Assembly (NCBI RefSeq): GCF_009937975.1
Contig: NZ_AP018441.1
Coordinates: 6,014,001 to 6,078,000, forward strand
DNA: 64,000 bases
Source: Undibacterium sp. YM2
GTDB lineage: Bacteria; Pseudomonadota; Gammaproteobacteria; Burkholderiales; Burkholderiaceae_D
Direction of reading: 5' to 3'
Shown: in pieces, positions 1 through 8,629 of the stretch
Layout of the letters: the number at the start of each line of letters is the position of its first letter
Position numbering within the stretch: the first letter of the stretch is position 1
Notes under the pieces: model-generated
Seen by the model: only the letters and a program-made list of their open reading frames with translations
Database searches by the model: none
What the model was told of the DNA's origin: nothing
Position numbers and translations under genes: made by a program

Positions 1-249
1 GGCACCCACATCCAGTATATTTTTTGCATCCTTGAATGCCGGGGCGGCAGACAGCGAATCCAGCAAATGCTGCCTGACCATTTCTTTTGGGTCACGGATA
101 GCCGTCAGGTTATAAACAGAGTTCCATTTTGACAATAATGACAAATAAGCAATCATGTTATCAATTTGATCATTATTTAAATCCAGTGCCAACTCCTCAA
201 CACCGCTCTGTAACATCGATCTTAACTGTGCTTGTTCCACGTGAATCAT
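1..249 (-). CDS. rsmG: 16S rRNA (guanine-N7) methyltransferase RsmG, N-terminal part
   Basis: The minus strand is open from an ATG at 249 to the window edge (83 codons), so only the N-terminus is present. The translation contains the RsmG helical start, then KWNSVYNLTAIRDP and the start of the SAM-binding region (QHLLDSLS, then ILDVG) at about residues 42-82. RsmG methylates G527 of 16S rRNA using SAM in the cytoplasm. It lies 132 bases downstream of mnmG in the same direction, the usual mnmG-rsmG order near replication origins, often followed by parAB, which would be beyond the left edge. A degenerate parS palindrome (233-248) overlaps its start codon. The family call is secure; the rest of the gene is not visible. 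Confidence 0.93.
   Translation of the reverse strand, partial: MIHVEQAQLRSMLQSGVEELALDLNNDQIDNMIAYLSLLSKWNSVYNLTAIRDPKEMVRQHLLDSLSAAPAFKDAKNILDVGA
233..248. promoter_or_regulatory. Degenerate parS (ParB-binding) site at the rsmG start
   Basis: The 16-mer TGTTCCACGTGAATCA differs from the universal parS consensus TGTTTCACGTGAAACA at two positions and keeps the CACGTG core. It overlaps the rsmG start codon. The same variant recurs at 369-384. Binding by ParB is inferred from the sequence only. Confidence 0.6.
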
Positions 250-368
250 ACGGCGCTGCCCTCGATTAACTTCTTGTTTTTCATTTCAGTTTTATTCTTC
301 GTTTTAATTTCTTGTGCTTGCAGGCATGCTCATACCAAAGCGGTTGTAAAAACACGCCTGCAATCTGA

Positions 369-384
369 TGTTCCACGTGAATCA
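369..384. promoter_or_regulatory. Degenerate parS site over the mnmG stop codon
   Basis: This is the same two-mismatch 16-mer as at 233-248 (TGTTCCACGTGAATCA). It ends on the mnmG stop codon (382-384). Two identical variants 136 bases apart flank the mnmG-rsmG gap, suggesting either a duplicated site or retained weak ParB sites. Confidence 0.6.
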
Positions 385-2337
385 ATCTGCCGGGGTTTCA
401 GTAAGCGTCTCAGCCACTGCATCTGCATTCGCCATGAACTCTTTAAAACCGCGCTTCTTCAGATGCACCAAAAGCAGAGAAATCGCTGCAGGCGTCACGC
501 CGGAAATACGACCACACTGACCCAGGCTTTCAGGCTGATGCTTGTTCAGCTTTTGCCTGACTTCAATCGAAAGCCCATTGACTTCCATATAGTCAAAACC
601 AACCGGCATTTTGAGATTTTCAAAATGCGCATGGCGCTCAACCTCCTTCGCTTGCCTGTCGATATAACCGGCATACTTGACCTGTATCTCAACCTGCTCG
701 CGCACATGGGGATCAAGCACACCTGGCCCGGCCAGTTCCTGGCCTTCCACACCTTGCAAACTCATAAGGCTTTCATAAGTCACTTGTGGGCGACGCAATA
801 AATCAGCCAGGGAATACTCGCGCTCCAAAGCCTTGCCAACGACACGCTCAGCTTCCACATCTGCGAGAATGCGCGGGTTGACCCAGGTCGAGCGCAGTCT
901 TTCCATTTCACGTGAAACACTTTCACGCTTTTCTTCAAACTGCTGCCACTGCGCATCGCTGACGCAACCAAGCTGACGACCTATCTCGGTCAGGCGCATA
1001 TCGGCATTATCTTCACGCAAGCTCAGGCGGAATTCAGCACGGCTGGTGAACATGCGGTATGGTTCTTGCACACCCTTGGTAATCAGGTCATCCACCAGCA
1101 CACCCAGATAAGCCTCATCACGGCGTGGTATCCAAGCGTCTTTGCCCTGAGTTTGCAACGCCGCATTCAAGCCTGCCAACATGCCCTGGGCTGCAGCTTC
1201 TTCGTAGCCTGTCGTGCCGTTGATCTGACCGGCAAAGAACAGGCCTTCGATCTGGCGGGTTTCCAATGAGGACTTCAAACCACGCGGATCAAAATAATCA
1301 TATTCAATCGCATAGCCAGGGCGCAGGATGTAGGCGTTTTCCATACCGCGCATGGAACGTACCAGGTCCAGCTGTACATCAAATGGCAGGCTGGTAGAGA
1401 TACCGTTAGGGTAAAACTCATTCGTCGTCAGGCCTTCAGGCTCCAGGAAAATCTGGTGCGACTCTTTGCTGGCGAAGCGGTGTATTTTGTCTTCTATCGA
1501 TGGGCAATAGCGTGGCCCCACCCCTTCAATGACACCTGTATACATGGGGCTGCGGTCCAGACCAGCCCGGATAATGTCATGGGTTTTTTCATTGGTATGA
1601 GTGATCCAGCATGGCAACTGCCTTGGATGCATGCTGGTGTTACCCATGTACGAGAACACTGGCACAGGATCGAGATCACCCGGCTGCTCTTGCATCAGTG
1701 AAAAATCGATGCTGCGACCATCTATACGTGGCGGCGTACCTGTCTTCAAACGCCCTTGTGGCAGCGCCAATTCTTTCAAACGGGCAGACAAAGATATTGC
1801 TGGTGGGTCACCGGCACGGCCTGCGGAGTAGTTATTCAAGCCCACATGTATCTTCCCATCAAGGAAAGTACCTGCCGTCAACACGACTGCGCGGGCGCGG
1901 AACCTGATGCCAACCTGAGTTACGGCACCGACAACACGATTACCTTCGACCAGCAAATCATCGACTGCCTGCTGGAACAACCACAGATTTGGCTGATTTT
2001 CCAGACGACTACGGATAGCCTGCTTGTACAAGATACGGTCAGCCTGGGCACGAGTGGCACGCACAGCAGGACCCTTGGATGAGTTCAGGATACGGAATTG
2101 TATGCCTGCCTCATCAGTGGCAATCGCCATGGCACCGCCCATGGCATCGACCTCTTTAACCAGATGACCCTTGCCTATCCCACCTATGGATGGGTTGCAA
2201 GACATCTGACCCAGGGTCTCGATATTATGGGTTAACAATAGTGTGGACTGCCCCATACGGGCAGCGGCAAGTGCAGCTTCGGTACCGGCGTGACCGCCGC
2301 CGACGACGATGACATCGAATTCTTTAGGATAAAACAT
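382..2337 (-). CDS. mnmG: tRNA uridine-5-carboxymethylaminomethyl modification enzyme MnmG (GidA)
   Basis: MnmG with MnmE builds the cmnm5 group on wobble U34 of several tRNAs, using FAD, NADH and methylene-tetrahydrofolate in the cytoplasm. The 651-residue protein is close to the usual length of about 630. It shows the FAD-binding VGGGHAG near residues 12-18, the family signature [17 protein letters not shown] near 45-62, [12 protein letters not shown] near 200, and [20 protein letters not shown] near 365-385. The C-terminal helical domain ([20 protein letters not shown]) that contacts MnmE and tRNA is intact. It precedes rsmG in the same direction. Its upstream region carries two perfect parS sites and the coding region one degenerate site, as expected for an origin-proximal gene. 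The ribosome-binding site is weak. Confidence 0.98.
   Translation of the reverse strand: MFYPKEFDVIVVGGGHAGTEAALAAARMGQSTLLLTHNIETLGQMSCNPSIGGIGKGHLVKEVDAMGGAMAIATDEAGIQFRILNSSKGPAVRATRAQADRILYKQAIRSRLENQPNLWLFQQAVDDLLVEGNRVVGAVTQVGIRFRARAVVLTAGTFLDGKIHVGLNNYSAGRAGDPPAISLSARLKELALPQGRLKTGTPPRIDGRSIDFSLMQEQPGDLDPVPVFSYMGNTSMHPRQLPCWITHTNEKTHDIIRAGLDRSPMYTGVIEGVGPRYCPSIEDKIHRFASKESHQIFLEPEGLTTNEFYPNGISTSLPFDVQLDLVRSMRGMENAYILRPGYAIEYDYFDPRGLKSSLETRQIEGLFFAGQINGTTGYEEAAAQGMLAGLNAALQTQGKDAWIPRRDEAYLGVLVDDLITKGVQEPYRMFTSRAEFRLSLREDNADMRLTEIGRQLGCVSDAQWQQFEEKRESVSREMERLRSTWVNPRILADVEAERVVGKALEREYSLADLLRRPQVTYESLMSLQGVEGQELAGPGVLDPHVREQVEIQVKYAGYIDRQAKEVERHAHFENLKMPVGFDYMEVNGLSIEVRQKLNKHQPESLGQCGRISGVTPAAISLLLVHLKKRGFKEFMANADAVAETLTETPAD
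904..919. promoter_or_regulatory. Degenerate parS site inside mnmG
   Basis: CATTTCACGTGAAACA matches the parS consensus at 14 of 16 positions; only the first two bases differ. It lies in the mnmG coding sequence, so it could be chance, but the full TTTCACGTGAAACA core within 1.6 kb of two perfect sites argues for function. Confidence 0.6.
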
Positions 2338-2435
2338 GGTGGATTTCTGAGAAACTTGGGACGGGAGGCACGATTATAGTTTGTTTTGCGCGTAAACTTT
2401 TAGAGAGCTAAAGATTCTCTTTTTATTTAGAACTA

Positions 2436-2451
2436 TGTTTCACGTGAAACA
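2436..2451. promoter_or_regulatory. parS site, perfect consensus
   Basis: TGTTTCACGTGAAACA is an exact match to the palindromic parS consensus bound by chromosomal ParB proteins. It lies in the 185-base gap between mnmG and the TauE-type gene, 68 bases from a second perfect copy. Known role: ParB loads here, spreads and recruits ParA and SMC for origin segregation. parAB is not in the window. Confidence 0.95.
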
Positions 2452-2466
2452 TACGCATCTGGACAT

Positions 2467-2491
2467 AAAAAATGGGGCCGAAGCCCCATTA
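2467..2491 (-). terminator. Rho-independent terminator downstream of the TauE-type gene
   Basis: Read on the minus strand, GGGGC-TTCG-GCCCC forms a tight stem with a stable tetraloop and is followed by ATTTTTT. It starts about 32 bases after the stop codon of the gene ending at 2523 and sits between the two perfect parS sites, separating that transcript from mnmG. Confidence 0.85.
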
Positions 2492-2503
2492 TCACTGCCT
2501 GAT

Positions 2504-2519
2504 TGTTTCACGTGAAACA
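2504..2519. promoter_or_regulatory. parS site, perfect consensus
   Basis: This is a second exact TGTTTCACGTGAAACA, ending 3 bases before the stop codon of the TauE-type gene. Together with 2436-2451 it makes the strongest part of the parS cluster. Confidence 0.95.
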
Positions 2520-2522
2520 CTG

Positions 2523-3281
2523 CTATTTAAGAAAACCATCATAAGTCGTCTTGCATATCAGTGCCACTACCACAGCAAGGAACATCTTGCGAACAAACGA
2601 AGTGCCGTGTTTTATTGCCAAATGACTACCTAAAATAGAACCGCCAACACCACACACTGCCATCGTCAGACCCAGCATCCAGAGTACGTGACCGCTATAC
2701 CCAAACCAGATAAGTGCCGCAGTATTGCAGGCAACATTCAATACCTTGGCTGCTGCGGAGGCACGCAGGAAATCATAACCAAAGATACGCACGAACAAAA
2801 ACATGAAGAAGCTGCCTGTGCCAGGCCCAAAGAAACCATCGTAAAACCCTATGCCTGCGCCCACCAGCATAGCCATATAGGTTTCTTTTGACCCCGAAAA
2901 CACAGGTTTATTGTCAGCGCCAAACTCTTTCTTTTTGAAGGTATAGATAGCCACAGCCACCAGGATGAAGGGTAAAGCCTTGCGCAAATAGGTGGGCGGG
3001 ATATGTGTCACGAGGAAAGCCCCGGCAAAGGAAAAGGCAAACGCCATGAATGCGGCTGGTGCCACCATGCTCCAGCGCAGGCTGACTGTCTTCATATAGC
3101 GAGTCGCTGCGACTGTCGTTCCCCAGATACCTGCCATCTTATTGGTACCCAGTAAGGTGGCAGGAGCCGTCCCTGGCATGAAAGAGAACAAGGCGGGAAC
3201 CTGTATCAAGCCACCGCCACCAACGATGGAATCAACAAAACCAGCGAAGAAGGCGGCCAGGGCTAAAAGAAAAATATCCAT
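2523..3281 (-). CDS. TSUP-family membrane transporter (TauE/SafE, sulfite/organosulfonate exporter type)
   Basis: This is an integral inner-membrane protein of about 252 residues with roughly 7-8 hydrophobic segments. It has the family pattern of an N-terminal FAGFVDSIVGGGGLIQVPAL (about residues 12-31), GTNKMAGIWGT, and a second-half repeat with GFYDGFFGPGTGSFFMFLFV near 145-165. TSUP proteins move small sulfur or carbon anions; the substrate cannot be read from sequence. I chose the ATG at 3281 (MDIFLLALAAFF) because the longer reading frame adds 23 non-hydrophobic residues unlike the family N-terminus; neither start has a strong ribosome-binding site. A terminator follows at 2467-2491. It appears to be a single-gene unit. 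Confidence 0.9.
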   Translation of the reverse strand: MDIFLLALAAFFAGFVDSIVGGGGLIQVPALFSFMPGTAPATLLGTNKMAGIWGTTVAATRYMKTVSLRWSMVAPAAFMAFAFSFAGAFLVTHIPPTYLRKALPFILVAVAIYTFKKKEFGADNKPVFSGSKETYMAMLVGAGIGFYDGFFGPGTGSFFMFLFVRIFGYDFLRASAAAKVLNVACNTAALIWFGYSGHVLWMLGLTMAVCGVGGSILGSHLAIKHGTSFVRKMFLAVVVALICKTTYDGFLK

Positions 3282-3517
3282 ATTGAGCGTATTTGATTTG
3301 TGATTAGGGCCTGCATGCTGCCTCAAGAGAATATTTTGAACGGCAAACATGACACAGATAACTTATACAGAAGCACGCTGTAGGCAACAAGGTACAGGCC
3401 ATGCCATAACAGTTGCAGTACGGCTTTGCCGGTTTGACTGCCCGCGACAAATCAGACAAGATGCAAATCCGGTGCAATAAATCTGTCGCTAGTTTGTCTT
3501 TCGCAAGGATCAACGCA

Positions 3518-4393
3518 ATGAAGATTTCTCTATCTCTGATGTTTGCAGGATGCATGTTGCTTACTAACTCCATCTCGGCACGAGCTGAAATTGAAGTTCC
3601 CCTACGGCAAAACGGCGCGCCCGGCCTGCAACATCAGCAAGCAGAGACAGCAGAAGACAGGCATGAAACTGGCCGCCTGGACAGATACATCAGCTACGTC
3701 AGCAAACCGACATTGACTATTTACCCTGCCCCCGCTGACAAGGCAAACGGCACCGCAGTACTGGTCGTGCCGGGTGGCGGCTTCCGTTACGTCTGCATAG
3801 ACAAGGAAGGCATAGAAGCGGCGCAATGGCTGAATACCCAAGGTATAACCGCTGCCGTTCTGAAATACCGTACGCTGGCACCAGACGGCGACCGCAGCTG
3901 GAAGTCCATACAGCCACTGACGGCAGACACCAGCCGCGCCATGCGCGTGCTGCGGCAACATGCGGGTGAATGGAAAATCGACAGCAAGAAGATAGGCGTA
4001 CTCGGTTTCTCTGCCGGCGGCGTCATGGCCCTGCAACTGTTGATGGATCAGAATGAGGGTGACACCAGCGCCACCGACACAGTAGAACAAGCCAGCAATC
4101 GTGCAGACTTTATCGCCCTGGTATATACCGGTGTGCCTGGCGGGAAAATCCCAAAGGCAAGCAAGAACACCCCGCCCGTATTCATAGTCCATGCCTCGGA
4201 CGATCCCAAAGCCCCACCGGTAGTCGCCGCGAAAATCTATCAGCAATTACTGGAAGGCGGTGCCCAGGCAGAACTGCATGCCTTCCGCCGTGGCGATCAT
4301 GGCTTTGGCATGACACCTGCCAGCGGCAGCGCACGCAACTGGACCAGCCTGTATGCAGACTGGATGCGCGATTTGAAACTGCTGGATAAATAG
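3518..4393 (+). CDS. Secreted alpha/beta-hydrolase, esterase/acetyl-xylan-esterase-like
   Basis: The protein has about 291 residues. The chosen ATG (3518) has AAGGAT 8 bases upstream and opens a signal peptide (MKISLSLMFAGCMLL...SARAE), so export to the periplasm is likely. Upstream in-frame codons lack both features. The hydrolase core shows VVPGGGFRYVCID (oxyanion loop), GVLGFSAGGVMAL (nucleophile Ser in GFSAGG), HASDDPKAPP (acid) and RRGDHGFGM (catalytic His). This arrangement fits the BD-FAE/xylanase-B-like esterases that deacetylate sugars or hydrolyse small esters. The natural substrate is unknown. It is 62 bases upstream of the alcohol dehydrogenase gene, in the same direction, with no visible terminator between. 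Confidence 0.85.
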   Translation: MKISLSLMFAGCMLLTNSISARAEIEVPLRQNGAPGLQHQQAETAEDRHETGRLDRYISYVSKPTLTIYPAPADKANGTAVLVVPGGGFRYVCIDKEGIEAAQWLNTQGITAAVLKYRTLAPDGDRSWKSIQPLTADTSRAMRVLRQHAGEWKIDSKKIGVLGFSAGGVMALQLLMDQNEGDTSATDTVEQASNRADFIALVYTGVPGGKIPKASKNTPPVFIVHASDDPKAPPVVAAKIYQQLLEGGAQAELHAFRRGDHGFGMTPASGSARNWTSLYADWMRDLKLLDK

Positions 4394-4455
4394 AAAACAC
4401 CAGCATGTGCTAAGGTAGATATCCCTACAACTAGCTAAATGAAAATGAGATAAAA

Positions 4456-5613
4456 ATGAATGACTTTGAATTCAGAACCGTCCCCAGCCTGATCAGCCAA
4501 ACCGGTGCAGCAACGCGCCTGGGCAAAATCATACGCCAGGAATTTCCAGCGATTAGCCATGTACTGCTGGTGACCGATGCCGGATTCCTGCATACCGGCC
4601 TGGTCCAACCTGTCATTGACAGTCTGGAAACGGAACAACTCAAAGTCAGTATTTTTTCCGACGTGATTGCCGATCCGCCAGAAGCCATCGTCTTGCAGGC
4701 AGTAGCCAACGCCCGGGACCTGCAAGTGGAACTGGTGGTTGGCCTCGGCGGCGGCAGCTCCATGGACGTGGCCAAGCTCATCGCCATCCTGGCCGGTAGC
4801 GATCAGAGCCTGGCTACCATGTATGGTATAGGCAATGTCAAAGGCCGTCGCCTGCCATTGATACAAATCCCGACCACGGCAGGTACAGGTTCTGAAGTCA
4901 CCCCTATCTCCATCGTCACCACCGGTGCCACCACCAAGATGGGTGTGGTCGCGCCGCAGCTATATGCCGACATCGCCATTCTCGATGCGCAACTGACTAC
5001 TGGCTTGCCAGCCAAGGTCACCGCTGCCACCGGCATAGATGCCATGGTGCATGCGATAGAAGCGTATACCACCAAACACAAAAAGAACCCGCTGTCCGAC
5101 ATGCTGGCAGTGCAGGCTTTGAAATTGCTGTGGAACAACATCGATGAAGCCTGCACCAATGGCAACAACCTAGCGGCAAGGCAAGCCATGTTGCTGGGTG
5201 CCATGCTGGCCGGGCAGTCTTTTGCCAATGCCCCCTGCGCGGCAGTGCATGCGCTGGCCTATCCGGTAGGCGGCATCTTCCATGTTCCGCATGGTTTGTC
5301 AAACTCTCTGGTTTTGCCACATGTACTACGTTTCAATGCCAGCCACGCATCAGAGCTGTACGCTGAGCTGGCTGCCATCATCGCGCCAGAAGCCACAGGC
5401 ACGGCTGAGCAGCGTTGCCACGCCATGATCAAGGCCATGGAAGACCTGGCGGTGCGGGTAGGCATAGAAACCCGCCTGAGCCAGGTAGGCATCACCGAGA
5501 AAGACCTGGACCAGCTCGCCAGCGACGCCATGTTGCAAACACGTCTGCTGGGTAATAATCCACGTGAAGTGACGAAGGAAGATGCCAGAGCAATTTACGC
5601 AGCAGCTTTGTAA
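4456..5613 (+). CDS. Iron-containing alcohol dehydrogenase (group III)
   Basis: The 385-residue length is standard for this family of cytoplasmic NAD(P)-dependent, Fe2+-requiring dehydrogenases. Diagnostic segments are VVGLGGGSSMDVAKLIA (nucleotide binding, about residues 95-111), IPTTAGTGSEVTP (about 138-150) and the metal ligands in DAMVHAIEAY, CAAVHALAYP and GIFHVPHGLSNS. Such enzymes oxidise or reduce short alcohols, 1,3-propanediol, lactaldehyde or maleylacetate; the exact substrate cannot be inferred. It could share a transcript with the upstream esterase. Confidence 0.92.
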   Translation: MNDFEFRTVPSLISQTGAATRLGKIIRQEFPAISHVLLVTDAGFLHTGLVQPVIDSLETEQLKVSIFSDVIADPPEAIVLQAVANARDLQVELVVGLGGGSSMDVAKLIAILAGSDQSLATMYGIGNVKGRRLPLIQIPTTAGTGSEVTPISIVTTGATTKMGVVAPQLYADIAILDAQLTTGLPAKVTAATGIDAMVHAIEAYTTKHKKNPLSDMLAVQALKLLWNNIDEACTNGNNLAARQAMLLGAMLAGQSFANAPCAAVHALAYPVGGIFHVPHGLSNSLVLPHVLRFNASHASELYAELAAIIAPEATGTAEQRCHAMIKAMEDLAVRVGIETRLSQVGITEKDLDQLASDAMLQTRLLGNNPREVTKEDARAIYAAAL

Positions 5614-5736
5614 GTAGAGATAAGTAGCTAAGGATGACGCATGGAGGAGCAAGCATGCGTCATCTTGCCAGTCCAGTCACATTCCATCTCCCCAACATCA
5701 CGCACCTCCTGAGTAGCCTGAAGGACGATTCCAGAC

Positions 5737-6567
5737 ATGGTGAACTTTGCGCATGAAGTCTCCGGCAATTCCATACTGCCCATCATCATGGCTTGTGCGG
5801 CAACCCGCAATGCCGATGACTTCAGCCTGATCGCCCAGGGGATTTTGCGCGAAGTCTTGCCGCATGAAATGATGGTCTGCGGCATAGGTGGCGTCAGCCC
5901 GCAGGGCAACTATGTACATAAGCTGCTGCAGTTCAACTGCCCGGTTGAAACATATCAATACTATCAATCACTGCTAGACAGCAAAGGCCGGGCCAATAGC
6001 CCCCTGATGCAAAAATGGCGTGAAACCCAGGAACCGGTTTTCTTCCAGGCCGGGCGCGATGACCATGCAGTTCCTGCGGAGTGGCTGGCTTCTTTCAGGA
6101 AGCAGAAAATGCATAACACCGTCGCCCACGGCATGCTGGACCTGAGCGGACATTTCTCCAGTTATTTCATCTTCACAAATTTACCTTTTGAAGTCAGCCA
6201 TCAACACGCATATCTGCTAAGCCTGTTGACACCACATCTGCACCTGGCACTTGCCCATGCCCTGACAAGCGTAGAAGAATTTCCCGTCAAGCCCGGCATC
6301 AGCAACAAGACCCTCAGTGAGCGGCAAAGAGAAATCCTGCACTGGCTGCATGAAGGCAAGACCAATTGGGAAATAGCAACCATCCTCGAACTCACCGAAG
6401 TCAACGTCAAATACCACATCGACCAGATCTTCGCCAAACTCAATGTACGCAGCCGCGTGCATGCCGTCGCCAAAGCCTATGAACTGGGCTTGCTGTTACC
6501 AAGCCATAAAAACTGCCCCCCCCAGAACCTGTTCACGATCTGTAGCGAGCGTGCGTCAGCGGGATAA
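5737..6567 (+). CDS. LuxR-family transcriptional regulator with repeat-derived C-terminus
   Basis: The 276-residue protein has an N-terminal sensor-like region of about 180 residues and a LuxR/FixJ helix-turn-helix near residues 190-245 (LSERQREILHWLHEGKTNWE, then VNVKYHIDQIFAKLNVRSR). The layout resembles EpsA-type regulators linked to exopolysaccharide genes, but no such genes or PEP-CTERM proteins are visible here, so the target is unknown. The last ~15 residues (QNLFTICSERASAG) are encoded by the left arm of a palindromic repeat starting at 6524, right after a run of eight C (6516-6523). The native C-terminus was therefore probably replaced by the repeat, or the C-run hides a frameshift. 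The HTH domain is intact. The start is uncertain because no clear ribosome-binding site precedes 5737. Confidence 0.8.
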   Translation: MVNFAHEVSGNSILPIIMACAATRNADDFSLIAQGILREVLPHEMMVCGIGGVSPQGNYVHKLLQFNCPVETYQYYQSLLDSKGRANSPLMQKWRETQEPVFFQAGRDDHAVPAEWLASFRKQKMHNTVAHGMLDLSGHFSSYFIFTNLPFEVSHQHAYLLSLLTPHLHLALAHALTSVEEFPVKPGISNKTLSERQREILHWLHEGKTNWEIATILELTEVNVKYHIDQIFAKLNVRSRVHAVAKAYELGLLLPSHKNCPPQNLFTICSERASAG

Positions 6568-6686
6568 GGGTAACAAAAGCGCAGCGCAAAAAGCGGAATG
6601 TACTCTAGTACATGAGCATTTTGAGCAGCACATGAGGCCCATATAAGCCACAACCGCGCTCGCGCTTAAGATCGTCAACAGGTTCT
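6524..6686. repeat. 163-bp imperfect palindromic repeat (REP/MITE-like)
   Basis: The outer arms AGAACCTGTTCACGATC (6524-6540) and GATCGTCAACAGGTTCT (6670-6686) are inverted copies with one mismatch. Inner segments pair too: TGTAGCGAGCG near 6541 with CGCTCGCGCTTA near 6657, and ATGTAC-TCTA-GTACAT at the centre (6598-6613). The element could fold into a long cruciform or hairpin. It overlaps the last codons and stop of the LuxR gene. No coding capacity is evident. I infer a mobile or amplified intergenic repeat; copy number in the genome is unknown. Confidence 0.8.
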
Positions 6687-6795
6687 CAGCCACTATCTGA
6701 ACAGATAGTGGTGCTCCTGCCAACTTGCTCCTACCCTGTTTTTTCCTGCGCGCAAAAGCACGGGATTACATAAAAACACCACTGGAGACAACACC

Positions 6796-7497
6796 ATGCA
6801 ACACCGCACACTCATCCGGGTGCTCATTGCCATGAGCCTCAGCTTTATCGCCTGCGTCAGCCAGGCAGCCTGCCTCGACAATGTGGTACTGGTACACGGC
6901 AATGCCGGTTCACCGTCGGACTGGAATGCCACCGTCAGCACTCTCAAAAGCCAGGGTTATACCGATGCCCAGCTGTACCGCCCCAACTGGGGTTCCAAAA
7001 CCAATCCAGCCATCAATGATCATGGCGCAGCCAACACCAATCCCGTCAAGGCCTCCATGCAAGCCGCCAAGGCAGCGTCTTGTACTGGCCGGATCGACGT
7101 CATCAGCCACTCCATGGGCGTGACGCTGGCGATGAAAGCCATCAATGAGCTGGCCTACTCTACGTCCGTGAATTCCTTCATCGGCATTGCCGGTGCCCAG
7201 CATGGGCTGGAGTCTTGCGGCGTTTATCCTTTCAATGTATTTACCCCAACCTGCGGCAGCAATGGCCTGTCCATAGACAGCCCGCTGATACTCTCAGTCA
7301 AGAACAAGCGCTATGGCAGCAAGATGTATTCGATCAAAAGCTATATCGATGAAGTGGTCTGTTACGGCAGTTGCTATGTGTATGGTTCGCACACCAGCAA
7401 TATCGATGGCCAGAATGCGACGTATGACTTTGCCCTTGGCCATTTTGGTTTGAAGGACTATACGACGAATACCCAGGCCAGCCTGGTATTTCAGTGA
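6796..7497 (+). CDS. Secreted triacylglycerol lipase (lipase class 2-like)
   Basis: The 233-residue protein starts with a signal peptide (MQHRTLIRVLIAMSLSFIAC, then VSQA), so it is exported. The alpha/beta-hydrolase core shows NVVLVHGNAGSPSDW (oxyanion loop after strand 3), DVISHSMGVTLAMKAI (nucleophile Ser in SHSMG, about residue 110), an Asp in SYIDEVV and the catalytic His in LGHFGLKDY near the C-terminus. Several Cys pairs in the second half may form disulfides. Class-2 lipases hydrolyse carboxyl esters of lipids outside the cytoplasm. The gene stands alone: a repeat precedes it and a 95-base gap follows. Ester substrate and chain-length preference cannot be judged. Confidence 0.87.
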   Translation: MQHRTLIRVLIAMSLSFIACVSQAACLDNVVLVHGNAGSPSDWNATVSTLKSQGYTDAQLYRPNWGSKTNPAINDHGAANTNPVKASMQAAKAASCTGRIDVISHSMGVTLAMKAINELAYSTSVNSFIGIAGAQHGLESCGVYPFNVFTPTCGSNGLSIDSPLILSVKNKRYGSKMYSIKSYIDEVVCYGSCYVYGSHTSNIDGQNATYDFALGHFGLKDYTTNTQASLVFQ

Positions 7498-7592
7498 GTA
7501 GTATCCTTGAATGAAACGTATGACTCATGCTCATTGACTCGCGGCCATACAGCGCCACCTGCCAATGAGCAGGCTTTAACCGGATTAAGACC

Positions 7593-8552
7593 GTGAAAAA
7601 ATTTCTGCCCTTGCTTGCCCTGCTCCTGCTGGCTCTACTGGCTATCGTATTCATGTCGCCCGGCCAGGACGCTGAGGGTGTATCAAGCACACAACTTGCA
7701 CAAACTCCTGCAGCAAAACCTGCCAGCAATAGTCTGGCCCAGTTCACCAGCCTGTGGAGCAATGCCGGTAGCCCTGGCACTGAGGCAACAGATACTTTCG
7801 ACCAGCTATGGGCACGCCTGATCTCGCCTGCAGACCAGAACAGTGCTGGTGACGACACCCAGGACCAGTTAAGAAAACTCATGCAAGAGCAGCCCTACTA
7901 TCTGAAACGTATCATCAGCTTGTACCAGAAAGAAGCCTCACCCCAGATCAAAGAAACCATCAGGAACCTGCTTTCCGGCATACGCAGCCCCGAAGTATTT
8001 GCCCTGTCCAGGCAACTCGCCAGCAGCAATGAGAGCGAGCAAAGAATCGCAGGCCTGATCCTGCTGCGTGACCTGAATATCTACCCGCAAGAAGAGCGTC
8101 AATTGATACGCCTGTCGCTCAATAATGAACAACAAGCCGCCGTCATCTTGCAGGCACTGGCGGCCCTGAAGCCACCGACACCACCAGCAGTACCGGATGC
8201 CCCAGCAAATCGTATTGATGCCCAAACCACGAAAGACATCATCAGCCAGTTGCAAAGCCTGACGCGCAACACTGACCCAGCCGTCAGAAGCCTGAGCGTA
8301 TTGCAACTGGCGCAATGGGATAAAAACGACAGCAGCCTCAATTACTTTTCTGCCGCATTGAATGATCCGGTAGCCAGTGTGCGCCAGACCGCCATCTTCG
8401 CTCTTGCTCAGTCAGGTACAAGTGCAGATGCTGTGAAACAGTTATTGGACAAACTTATCAGCAATGCTGGTGAAACTGCACAGCTTAAAGCCAGCGCACA
8501 ACAAGTCATGGATGCGCTGAAAGCAGACAGAGAGAAAATTCCGGGTGTTTAA
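7593..8552 (+). CDS. Membrane-anchored or secreted HEAT-repeat-like protein
   Basis: The GTG at 7593 opens a lysine plus long leucine/alanine stretch (MKKFLPLLALLLLALLAIVF), a signal anchor or uncleaved signal peptide. The following ~290 residues are rich in short paired helices with Ala/Leu/Asp periodicity, such as SVLQLAQWDKN, DPVASVRQTAIFALAQSG and IAGLILLRDLNIYP. That pattern matches HEAT/PBS-type helical repeats used for protein binding. There are no catalytic motifs. Function is not recognised; a periplasmic scaffold role would be a guess. The start codon is GTG with a poor ribosome-binding site, so the exact N-terminus is uncertain. Confidence 0.7.
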   Translation: MKKFLPLLALLLLALLAIVFMSPGQDAEGVSSTQLAQTPAAKPASNSLAQFTSLWSNAGSPGTEATDTFDQLWARLISPADQNSAGDDTQDQLRKLMQEQPYYLKRIISLYQKEASPQIKETIRNLLSGIRSPEVFALSRQLASSNESEQRIAGLILLRDLNIYPQEERQLIRLSLNNEQQAAVILQALAALKPPTPPAVPDAPANRIDAQTTKDIISQLQSLTRNTDPAVRSLSVLQLAQWDKNDSSLNYFSAALNDPVASVRQTAIFALAQSGTSADAVKQLLDKLISNAGETAQLKASAQQVMDALKADREKIPGV

Positions 8553-8629
8553 AACCACACAGATTAAGCCTCATTGCGATTAAAAACTTTGCCTGATGCT
8601 CTACAGTTTCTGCATTGAAGCCAGCAGTA

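Noticed and set aside
3602..4246. 214-codon open frame opposite the secreted esterase
   Set aside because: Antisense to the hydrolase motifs; the esterase has signal peptide, ribosome-binding site and all catalytic segments.
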